Source: Isoetes taiwanensis (Eukaryota; Streptophyta; Lycopodiopsida; Isoetales; Isoetaceae). Taken from it: a DNA stretch of 64,000 bases. The stretch is from NCBI GenBank assembly GCA_021234155.1, contig JAJEKV010000006.1:11309317-11373316 (forward strand), written 5' to 3'. A model generated the notes under the pieces. That model saw only the letters and a program-made list of their open reading frames with translations, made no database searches and was not told where the DNA came from. The translations under genes and the position numbers were made by a program. This document shows, piece by piece, positions 45,101-54,842 of the stretch. Numbering within the stretch: the first letter of the stretch is position 1; each line of letters begins with the position of its first letter.

Positions 45101-47288
45101 AGCCGAAGCCTGGCACACTTGCCCAAGTCAAACAAGGCCAGGACCTTGCAAGGCCTCCTCATTAGAGGGGAGACTCAACCCCGTGAGGCGAGCCCCAAAA
45201 GCTTCCCGAGGCAGCCTTTTCTCGGCAGCGCCTCCACGGGGCGACGCTTAAAGACCACACCCCGATCTCGGTTTTCCGTGATCCGACCGTTGAATCCTTT
45301 TGTTCCGTGAACCCGTCCGAGAAGGTCCAAAAATCCAACATCCGTCCGGAGAACATATCAAACCGCTAAGCGCCCCACGGGCGACATAACAGAAACCAAA
45401 GTGTTTTGTCGTCGGACATTATGGAGGCTCCAAAATGCCGATCCGACTTCGCCACATCGTCCGAATGCCAAAATTACCCCTAGGGACCAAGTTACACGGC
45501 CGGGTTTTGCAAAAGAAAGAAACACTTACGCCCCTACATTGTAAAGATTCGCCAGCCCACCTCTTTAGGCCAATTGACTACGAGTGTGTTGCACATGAGA
45601 TAGTTTGGCGCTTCGAGAAGGGGTGGGCTTCTCGCCACAAAAACTTGGTCCCTAGGGCAATGTCGACGCTCGAGTCCATTGACAGAGATGCATCACTGCC
45701 CGAGAGGGGAAGTTGCCCGTCCGCCGCCGGTGGCGCCGGGAGAGGAATTTTGGGGCAAGCTGCCTCGGTGGTTTTAGGGTCCGTGCTCGGCGCCAACACC
45801 CCTCTACCTCAAGACACGGCGCCAAGGTCCTAGTCAACCGACAAGGATAGAGCCTCCAAACGTAAACCCTATGAGTTGCCGTGTTCTAGTGGGGTTTGCG
45901 TTTTGGGTGCCGAAGTTTTGGTCTTTTGCACTTGAGACGTAGCCGATCACATGCAGTTGAGAACGCAAAGCAAGGGGAACCGACGGAATGGAGTTTGGAC
46001 CTGCATCTCCTCCCCGTGCCAGGCGCTTAGAAGTCAAGGGCCGCTTTTGCAAAGAGCAAGACATTCGTAGAATTCGTAATTAATGCATAGTACGGACTTA
46101 AATTCTGATTTTTGTCAACTAGCTTCCTAAGTCATCGCCAACATACAGGCCAACTTTAAAAAATTTTGGATAAGGTTTAGATCAAATAGTTTGCACTAGA
46201 ACGGTCCGGCAGCTCGTTGTTGGGCAGCCGAAATGGGCACACTTGCCCAAGTCAAACAAGGCAAGCCAGGACCTTGCAAGGCCTCCCTCATTAGAGGGGA
46301 GAGTCCAACCCCGTGAGGCGAGCCCCAAAAGCTTCCCGAGGCAGCCTTCGCGGCAGCCCGGCCGGGGCGACGCTAAAGACCACACTTCCTGATCCCGGCC
46401 CGTGATTCCGACCGTTGAATCTTTTGTTCCAGGAACCTGGTCCGAAGGTCCAAAAATCCAACATCCGTCCGGGAGAACATATCAAACCGTAAGGCGCCCC
46501 GCTGGCGACAGCCAGAGAAACCAAAGTGTTTTGTCGTTGGGACATTGCGGAGGTTCCAAAATGCCGATCCGGACTTTCGCCAGATCGCCCCTGAATGCCA
46601 AAATTACCCTAGGGACCAAGTTACACGGCCAGTTTTGCAAAATAAAGAAACACTTACGCCCTACATTGTAAAAGATTCGCCAGCCCACCCTTAGGCCAAT
46701 TGACTACGAGTGTGTTGCACATGAGATAGTTTGGTGCTTCTTCGAGAAAGGGTGGGCTTCGCCACAAAACTTGGTCCCTAGGGCGGCGTCGACGTTCGAG
46801 TCCATTGGCGCAGACAGATCACGGCCCGAGAGGGGAAGTTGCACGTCCGTCGCCCGGTGGCCTGGGGAGAGGACTTTTGGGGCAAGCCGCTTCGGTGGTT
46901 TTTAGGGTCCAGGTTCAAGGCCAACACCCCCTCTACATCAAGACACGGGCGGCAAGGTCCTAGTCAAATCGACAAGCATAGAGCCTCCAAACGTAAACCC
47001 TATGAGTTGTCGTTCTAGAAGGGTTTGGCGCTTTGGGTGCCGAAGTTTTGGTCTTTTGCACTTGGGACGTGGCCGATCACATGCGATTGAGAACGCTGAA
47101 GCAAGGGGAACCGACGGAATGGAGTTTGGACCTGCACTCCCTCCCGTTGTGGCGGTTAGAAGTCAAGGCCCGCTTTTAAAGGGCAAGACATAAATAAGAA
47201 TTCGTAATTAATGCATAGTACCGGACTTAAATTCGATTTTTGTCACCTAGCTTCCTAAGTCATCGCCAACATAAAGCCAACTTTCAAA
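42101..47288. repeat. Tandem array of 1.12-kb units, about 4.6 copies
   Basis: The marker AATGCCAAAATTACCC recurs at 42101, 43225, 44356, 45464 and 46594, giving periods of 1124, 1131, 1108 and 1130 bp. All units share GTTTTGGTCTTTTGCACTTG, GCAAGACATTC, CCCAAGTCAAACAAGG and GTGAGGCGAGCCCC. They differ by many small indels and substitutions. No long open frame is conserved between units, so it behaves as a satellite-like block and not as a coding repeat. The last unit stops at about 47288. Confidence 0.92.
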
Positions 47289-47339
47289 AGATACATTAGT
47301 TAAATAAACCCATGTATCAAGTGTACATGCATTCTATAC

Positions 47340-47480
47340 TATAAAAAAAAAAAAAATATTTTGGTCGCAGTGAAAAAAAAAACAAGCGTCATTATCAACG
47401 CCGTTAAACGACGTTTTGTGTCGTCGTTTAACGACGCCACGACGCGTTAAACGACGACACGGATTTAAATCCCGCCGCTT
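47340..47480. repeat. Third CGACG-rich cluster after the array
   Basis: Contains CGCCGTTAAACGACG and GTCGTCGTTTAACGACGCC, mirroring the cluster on the left side of the array. Confidence 0.7.
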
Positions 47481-48640
47481 ATTTTCGAAAGCAAAAACAG
47501 TGGCAATCCCGCCCACTTATTTTCGAGCAAGCAAAGCTTATGGAGGAGCCGTTTTTTGAGGCGATTTTCGGGCGGATCTACTTTGGGGTCTATTCTAAGT
47601 GTAAGACAAGCTTCATAAGGTAGAAAAACGGATCAACCAACTCGTTTTTTGAATCTAAACTTGTTTTTGGGTAGATTTAGGGCTTTTTGTATTTGTTGTT
47701 TGTTCTTCCTTCAACCTTCATTCTTCTTCTTCCATTCTTGCATCCTTCTTCCATACATATTCTTCCATTCCCTTTGTCATCTTCTTCTTCGATTCTTCCT
47801 CCTCTTATACTACTTCTTCCTCCTCTTATTCAAATTCTTACTCTTAATCCTCCTCTTGCGCTTCATCTTCTTCATTATTCTTCCTCCCCATTTGGGTTCC
47901 TCCTCTTCTTCTTAGCCTTTTCTTCTTCGGAATTCTTCCATTCTTCTTCTAATTTTTTTCCCATCTAAGAAGACGTCGTTAAAAGACGAGACCCTTCTTC
48001 TTTCCAAAATTTTTCCTTATTAGTTGTTTTATACTATTTCTTTCTAATCATTGAATTTTTGTTTTGCATGTACACCCTAGCAAAATGTGTTGTTCTTGCA
48101 AAACAAGTTGGCACCCTCTTCGGTGTAAGGATTTAATTTTTTCAATACGCTAATAAAATACTAATGCTTTATTTAGGTTAAATTGTTATCCAAGAAGGGG
48201 ACGCCATTGAAACCACCCTCCCCATTGATTTTCCATATTTTTTTTCCTTTAAGTTGTTTATTTATACTAATATTTTACTAATCATTGAATTTATTGTTTT
48301 GCATGTACACTCCTAGCAAATGCGTTGTTTGTGCAAAACAACTTTGCACCTTTTGTACCGTGTAAGCATTTAATTTTCAATATGCTTAATGTATTGATTA
48401 ATGTATTTAGCTTAATTTATTGATTAATGTATTTAGCTAAAAAAATTGGGGCTTCATTTATTTTTGTATTTTTTTAATATATTTAAGCGACATCATTTAA
48501 TGACGTTAAAATCTTATATTTCTTTATTGGTTAAATTCATTTTATAGGCTTTAAATTAAATGTATTAACTTCATTCATAATAAATGTATTATTATTACGT
48601 TTTTCAATTTACAAAAAAAAAAAAAAAAAAAAAAAAATTT
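47481..48640. other. CACTA interior, pyrimidine-rich, no gene recognised
   Basis: TTCTTC-rich sequence at 47690-47960. Then a degenerate direct duplication whose copies (near 48060 and 48290) share TGCATGTACAC and GTGTAAGnATTTAATTTT. Confidence 0.45.
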
Positions 48641-49030
48641 TTAATACACGTAAGCGACGTCGTTAAACGACGCATTTACGGTCGCCATCGCCGACAACGG
48701 CCGGGTAACGCCGCTACCGCCGCCCGACCACGTGGGTCGCTGCGCATAAATGAACGTCGTTAAACGACGCCAAACACGGGTCGCCACGCCAAGAACTCCT
48801 TCCGACGCCACGCCGCCGCCCGGCCACGCGTGGCGACCACGCAGGTACGTGGCGTCGTTGAACGACGTCACGTCGTCGCTTTAAGACGACGCCGTTGCGA
48901 CGCGTATAGCGACGCGTCCGCGTCGTAAAACGACGTGCAGACGTCGTTATAGGCGTCGTTCATCGACTTTTTGGCGTCGTTCATCGATGTTCAAACGACG
49001 TCTGGACGTCGTAATAGACGTCGTAACAGG
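48641..49030. repeat. CACTA right subterminal repeats
   Basis: Densely packed ACGTCGTTAAACGACG, GGCGTCGTT and CGACGTC motifs in both orientations up to the terminus. Confidence 0.85.
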
Positions 49031-49047
49031 GCAACTTTTTTGTAGTG

Positions 49048-49050
49048 GTG
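49048..49050. repeat. 3-bp target-site duplication (GTG), right copy
   Basis: Matches 38898-38900. Confidence 0.8.
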
Positions 49051-49118
49051 CCATTGCAAAAGTTCTTCATGAGCACTCTATCTCAGAAGATGCTCGTAAG
49101 GGGAAAAAGTCTGCATAA
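49051..49118 (+). pseudogene. LINE 2 ORF1, downstream part after the CACTA element
   Basis: Reading on from the codon split by the transposon, the frame stays open for 22 codons to a TAA at 49116-49118, rich in Lys and Ser as in LINE ORF1 tails. Weak similarity to a LINE tail may extend to about 49220 through further stops. Confidence 0.65.
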
Positions 49119-50753
49119 AGCAATGTTTTGTCTACTACATATAGGGGGAAACATATCCCTTATGCGGCTACCTAAAGTTAGGATCAGTGCAGCGGTCTTA
49201 TCCCAAGAACGAGGCAAGTATTTTGAGTTTCTGTCTTACTGTTACCCTTATTACTTTCTTCTGTCTGCACTAGTTAGTTGGTGTTATCTGGTCTTGTGGT
49301 TGGAAAAAGAAGTTTGTGGTCTTATGGTACAATGTGTATGCTGCTCTATGATGCTTAAGATAAGCAACAAATCTCTAGCTGAATATGGCAGCGGATATGT
49401 GTGGAGTCTCCTGATGTACGGTGAAGGAAGGTATATCAAATAAGTAGCATAAGTATGGCTGCTATGCAAGTTGAATTCAGTGACCTGCGTGAATGACAAG
49501 TTACTATGAGTAGGAAGATGTGGCAGAATTATGGCTGTTATGTAAGTTTGTAACCTGCATGAATGCTCCAAGAGTGGCACTTAAAAAAGAGGAATTCCAA
49601 TGATCCAAATGTTTTTTATAAGGAATGGTATTAAGTTGTTAAGACCTGGCTTTGGTCTTAGAGGCAGGATAAGACCTCAGTGAAGATTGAAAGTGAAGAT
49701 TGAAACTGTAACCAAGCAGGAATACTGTAATCAAGCAGGAATACTTGCTCATGTACTGAAACTAGATGTGTTAATATAAACTATGCAGACAGTTAAAAAG
49801 ATCCTTTTGGGAACTTTAATTTATGTCCTAGTGTTGGTGCTACTGGATCGGATGTCTTGCACACTAAAAAACATGGGACAAGCTGTTCATCTTGACAACC
49901 CCGGATGGTCTGGAAATCAGATCGATTGCATGAACCGTCCAAATTTTGAATGTAGCAGGCAGGTCCAGGGTTTGATGGCTTCCGTTATTACCTTTTTAGC
50001 CGCCCACCTCTGCCGGTTGTTAGCAACTAGTGGAAGGCCGATTAAGGCAAATCGAATTTCTGCTAAAATCGAAAACCTATGTTGGTACATAAGGAATGCA
50101 ATTGTTCATGTTAAAATAATGAGAAACAATGTCACGCTTCAGTGGTATTTGAAAATGTTGTTATTATCTGGTCCGGCCAATGGCAAATACTTCTATGTTG
50201 TTGCCCCCAAAGGCCGTCTTATGACATTGGATCTTAGGTCCATTCACGAACATGGTATTGTCTATGGGCTTCGTTTTGACCTCACTGTTGGAAACCTTCT
50301 AAAAGCATGTGCCAACAAAATAGACATTGAGTGGATCCAACTTAATGCCAGTGTAGGGAGCGTCTTTGCCAAATGTGGGTGCCTTCTAGAGATATGTCAT
50401 GTCTTTGGAAATTTCATTGCCAAATGTGGGTGCCTCCTGGAGATAGATCACGTGTTTGGAAATTTGCCAGAAAGGAACGTGGCGACTTGGGGTGCTATGA
50501 TTGATGGATTTGCAAATTTGGGAGAAGTCTTACTTGCCTTAGATTGCCATAAGAAGAGGCAACACCCTGTTGCCTTGGAACCTATTAAAAGGTTAGGGGG
50601 CTATAAAATTATAAGCTACCGACCCTCTCCTTTTAACCCCTTAGTTGGCTGGGGTGGAATGGCCTGGCCCCCTACCAAGTGGGGGGATGTGATGCTAATC
50701 CTCTATGGTCGGCAGGAAATGGTAAGGGGTTATGATGATCGAATAAATACGGA
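49119..50753 (+). pseudogene. Extra segment in LINE 2 containing a PPR-like fragment
   Basis: In LINE 1, ORF1 and ORF2 are adjacent; here 1.6 kb intervenes. Within it an open frame (49783-50757) is mostly unrecognised. Its 3' half contains HEHGIVYGLRFDLTVGN, SVFAKCGCLLE and NLPERNVATWGAMIDGFANL, the wording of plant pentatricopeptide repeat proteins of the PLS/E type. A 51-bp unit (50366-50416 and 50417-50467) is duplicated in tandem. It looks like a captured, decayed host gene fragment. The N-terminal part and the last 60 residues are not PPR-like. Confidence 0.5.
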
Positions 50754-53700
50754 ATGAAGATTATTTCTTGGAATCTTCGGGGAATTAAAGGTCCTCTTAA
50801 GAGAGCTAGAGTTCTAGTGGCAATGAGATAAATGAATGCTGATATGTTGCTCATCCAGGAGCATAGACTTCCTGACTTTGAGGCCAGCTCCCTTGGCACC
50901 TGGGTAGGCAGCCAATATTCCTCATGAGTACACTATGGAAGGGTTTAACTAGTACCCTACAATATGCTGGAACTGATGGTAGGTGGCAAGCAGTACAATT
51001 TGACACGGATGGTATTCAATGGGGAGTTATTAACATTTATGCAACAAATAAGCCGGCTGAGAGAGCTACTCTATGGAAGGAGATTATGGATTGGGTGATC
51101 AGTCGGCCGACGACAAACTGGGTACTAGGTGGCAACCTTAATATGACAGATATTTGGGATCAAAAGATTGGTTTGCATAGGAATCTCTTGGGTGAGGTGC
51201 GAAGGGCATGGGATTCCCTTCTCAATAACTGTGGTTTTGTTCTTCTCCCAACCATCCAACACTTCGTATTCATGGTCAAATAAGCAAAAAGGGGACAGAG
51301 TTTATTGCCTACTAGATAGATTCTATGTGGCTAACAAGTCGGCCCCCTTCATGGATCGATGCTATGTGGAAGGAGATCTTGCCTTTTCCCAGTCAGATCA
51401 TGTTCCACAAAAACTAATATTTGAAGATCTCCCTTCTGCTAGATGGAGTGGAAATGTTCCTTTCAAGTTTAATACAGGACTCTTAGGGAAAGATGCTTTC
51501 TGCACCCCATTCAGGGAATATCTGTTAGCTCAGCCAAGGGAAGAGGGACTTCCCAGTATGAAATCTTGGGTTAGGAAAAATGCTAATATGAAGGATTGGA
51601 TAAAAAAATGGGGGAAGCTGCGGGCTAGTGAATTTCGGAAAACTAAGGTTGAGTTGTATAGCCAAATTCGGGATGTTAAGCAGCGTCTGATTATTGACCC
51701 ATTCAATGAAGCCAATCAGGCTCTTGAAGAGGAGCTAGAGGTCCGAATGAAAGCTATAGAAGAGGAAGAGGCTCGAGGGGCTGCTATTAGATCAAAGACT
51801 AAATGGTATGTAGAAGTTGACCATGAGAACTCCAAGTGTTTCTTTAGGCTGGCAGGAGCTAGACTGGTGGAGAATAGTATTACCTCAGTTACTAATGATC
51901 AGAATGAAGTTCTTAGAGATGAGGCAGAAATTAAATCCTATTTCAGAGAGAGTTATGAGGAATTCTTTAAGGAGGATCCTCTTCCAAATGACTTTAACAG
52001 TCAATGCTCTTAGTGGCTCCCTCTCTGGGGCAAGACCAGGTTGTGGCTAAAAACGATAATAGGGTTCTACTCCAAGAGCCTGGAGATGTAGAAATATATA
52101 AGACTCTGTGTTCCTTGGCCTTTGGTAAGTCTCCAGGACCAGACGGTTTCCCGCCAGAGTTCTACGTAGAATTTTGGGACAATCTTGGGCCATCCTTTAC
52201 TGCTGCAATTAGGGCTTGGGCAGCTAGATACCTTCACCCAGCCCTAGCAACTGGCTTTATCTCCTTGATCCCCAAAGTCCATAAGCCTCAAGTACTGAAT
52301 GAATGGAAACCAATAGCTCTAACTAATGTGCTGTACAAAGTAATTATGAAGGTCATTGCTAATCGTTTGAAGCCAATCTTAACCCGTTTGATTGGATGTG
52401 AACAGTCAGCCTTCCTCCCAGGCAGGAACATTTTGGACAACTATCTGGCAGCAAGAGAGGGGCTTCATTGGTGTAAGTCTCCTCGCCAGAATTGTGTATT
52501 GCTGAAGCTGGATTTTCGTAGAGCCTATGACTCTATTAGGTGGAGTCGGCTAAAAAATGTAATGGTTCATATGGGCTTTGAAGCTAACTTTATAGAGTTA
52601 GTTATGGGCTTGAACAAGATGGCATCAGCATCTGTTCTGGTTAATGGGCAGCCAACTGGTCTCTTTGAGCTCAGAAAGGGAATTAGGCAGGGGTGCTCCC
52701 TTGCGCCTTACCTTTTTGTAATCATGGCATATCTCTTAACTTGTATGGTGAAAAGTTTGATGACGAGAGGATTGCTGAATGGGTTACTTCTTCGAGGTTC
52801 CAATAAAACTATGACTATTATGCAATATGCAGACGATACCTTTCTATTTTTAAGGTATGATGATGGGAGTTTCCCTGCCTTTCAACAGGTTTTAAAATCC
52901 TTTTACTCCATTTCGGGGATTGGCCTGAATCATGCTAAATGTGATGTAATATGGCCTTTTGAAGAAGACATTGATACAAGGGTCAGGGCATGGAACTATG
53001 ACTATCATACGGTTGCAGCTACAGAGACGACTAAGTTGTTGGGTATGCCACTTAACCTTGGTGAAAATCTAAAAGGTCTTTGGGCGCCAATTATAGAAAG
53101 GATTCGAAAGAAGGTTAACCTCTGGTCCTGCAAGTCCCTGTCCACCATGGGGAGAGTGACAGTAGCCAATGCAATTCTTAACGCGACTCATATTTACTAC
53201 TCTTCAGCTATTGTGGCACAGAAATATGTGTATGACCAGTTACTAGTAATCATTCGTAAATTCATCTGGAGAGGGAAGATAGCTGGGGTTGCATGGTCAG
53301 AAATGTGCCAAAGTAGGAAGGATGGGGGATTAGGATGTAAAGATCCAATGGTCCAGGGAAAGGTTTTGGCAGCCAAGTTTGTTTGGAGGGCTATCCAAGG
53401 GGATACATCCCCAGCTATTTCTTTTGTGCGCTACTGGCTACAGCAAGGTAAGATAAAGGGGAAACCCTCAACCCCTAGAGATGAGGTTAGCTCCTACTTC
53501 TATAAATTCTCAATGGGTCGAGGTACTTCCCCCGTAATGAGGAAAATATTAGAAGCTTGGCAGGATGTGCAGGATCTCTTCAACATAGCAGATGCTCATT
53601 GGGAGGCAGGGGGGCTGAGTATATTCTGGAATACTAGGATTTGGGAGAGGGATGCGCTCCCTCTTGCACTTGTACACCCTCGAGTGTTTACTAAATGGCG

Positions 53701-54524
53701 AGTTGCAGGAATTCGTAAGGTTGGGCAATTGTGGGAAAATGATAGATGGATTTCTTGGACAAGATTTAAAGCCCTGGTTCCAGGTGTTGGGGAAGGGGAC
53801 AGGAAGGTCTTTAGGAAGATTATGGTGAATGTCAGTATGGTCTCTGGTATTGTAGGGGAAGAGGATAGGTGGTTATGTGGGGATGAGGCAGATTATAAAG
53901 TCAGAAAATTGTATGGATTGCTAATGCCACAATCCCCATTAAAGGCTGTAGACAGGCTGGGATTAGATCAAGCTGAAACCATGGGTCTATTGACTAAGTC
54001 TTGGGGCTCCTTATGCTCCAAAAAGATCCAATTCTTTCGTTGGATCAGCTTACAAGAAGGAGTATACACTATGACATGGTTGTTGAACAAGGGTGTTGTT
54101 CAGCATGATCTCTGCCCTCTAGGATGTGGAGCGTCAGAGACAATGGATCATCTTTTCTTTTGCCCGATCATAGGAGACTTTTGGAGGTGGGTTTGTCCAA
54201 TTATTGGGCTACAGACGTGTCAGCTATCATGGCCGGTCATTCTATCCAGTTTGTGCAGACGTTATTCAGCTCACCTTAACCAATATATCGTTGTGGTGTA
54301 TTTGGAAACACCGATGTGGTGTTGCTCTTGGAGGACTGACGGCTTCAGTAATAAGGATTCAAAATAGTTTCAATAAGGAGGTAGCCCTTATGGCCTTGGC
54401 TCACCATAGGAAGTTTGGCCGCAACTACAACAAGAACTTGGATAGAATTGGCAGCATAAGGGGATTCTATTCATTTTTTAAATGCTTGGGATCCGGATCT
54501 AAACAAAGGTGCGATAAGGGTTGA
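50754..54524 (+). pseudogene. LINE 2 ORF2: endonuclease, reverse transcriptase, zf-RVT
   Basis: The ATG at 50754 overlaps the preceding stop as ATGA and opens MKIISWNLRGIKGPLKRA. The endonuclease continues with QEHRLPDFEAS, a changed LGGNLNMT (the usual Asp reads Asn) and SDHVP (about 51390). Stops and shifts lie near 50830, 50925 and 51280. The reverse transcriptase is mostly in one frame (52004-54367): GKSPGPDGFPPEFY, LKLDFRRAYDSIRW, GIRQGCSLAPYLF and the catalytic QYADDTFLF (52819-52845). The zf-RVT finger reads CPLGCGASETMDHLFFCP (54114-54167). A shift near 54290 leads to the last frame, which stops at 54524. Confidence 0.93.
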
Positions 54525-54830
54525 TGACCTGTCCGACACCTGCTAGGAGGTAGGATGGTGGACCCTTGTCTGTAGATGGGCTTTCTCCTAAGTCCTTGTT
54601 GCTTGGAATAGGTGCTAACTCCATATAGTACCTAAGTCTGGATGAAGATGGTTCCCCTATAGTAATCCAGGGATAGGGAAGACTGGAGTGGTATCTTAGT
54701 ACAAGCCTTGGTACTTATGAGTTATATCTGTTTGGTGATAATTCTTTCCATCAATCCCATTTGGGGATATCTCATGTAAATTTTTATATATTAATAATAC
54801 ATATTCTTACCCTCAAAAAAAAAAAAAAAA
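54525..54830 (+). other. LINE 2 3' UTR and poly-A tail
   Basis: Non-coding 3' end with an A-run at 54815-54830 directly before the right target-site duplication. Confidence 0.85.
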
Positions 54831-54842
54831 TACATGCAGAAT
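54828..54842. repeat. Target-site duplication, right copy, of LINE 2
   Basis: Matches 37397-37411; its first three A's merge with the poly-A tail. Downstream ATTACATATCAAAGTGGTA also occurs at 37375-37393, so the target already held a short tandem repeat. Confidence 0.8.

Larger units (their letters stand above)
38901..49047. mobile_element. CACTA-type DNA transposon, 10,147 bp, non-autonomous, inside LINE 2
   Basis: Starts CACTACAAGGG and ends CTTTTTTGTAGTG, giving CACTACAA inverted termini and a 3-bp GTG duplication, the hallmarks of CACTA (En/Spm) elements. The LINE 2 ORF1 frame continues across the site when the element is ignored. Both ends carry dense CGACG/CGTCG subterminal motifs, often as CGTCGTTAAACGACG palindromes, the expected docking sites of a CACTA DNA-binding protein. 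The interior holds a 1.12-kb tandem array (42101-47288) and unrecognised sequence. I find no transposase (TNP2/TNPD) or TNPA-like ORF, so it would depend on a helper. Confidence 0.88.
37412..54830 (+). mobile_element. L1-type LINE (LINE 2), split by a CACTA transposon
   Basis: A plus-strand non-LTR retrotransposon bounded by a 15-bp duplication and a 3' poly-A run (54815-54830). Removing the CACTA element and one TSD copy leaves about 7.3 kb, close to LINE 1. It encodes ORF1 (37412-38900 plus 49051-49118), an extra 1.6-kb segment, and ORF2 (50754 to about 54524). The 5' end starts inside or just before the ORF1 N-terminus, so it may be slightly truncated. ORF2 domain order and the zf-RVT finger are like those of LINE 1, so the two belong to related families. 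Frameshifts disable it. Confidence 0.92.

Noticed and set aside
42329..47193. Many 60-130-codon open frames repeated in the 1.12-kb array
   Set aside because: They are not conserved in length or frame between units and resemble no known protein; they reflect GC-rich repeats.
49783..50100. N-terminal part of the 324-codon frame, with a hydrophobic start like a signal anchor
   Set aside because: No family resemblance and the frame lies in a LINE; only the PPR-like part has recognisable wording.
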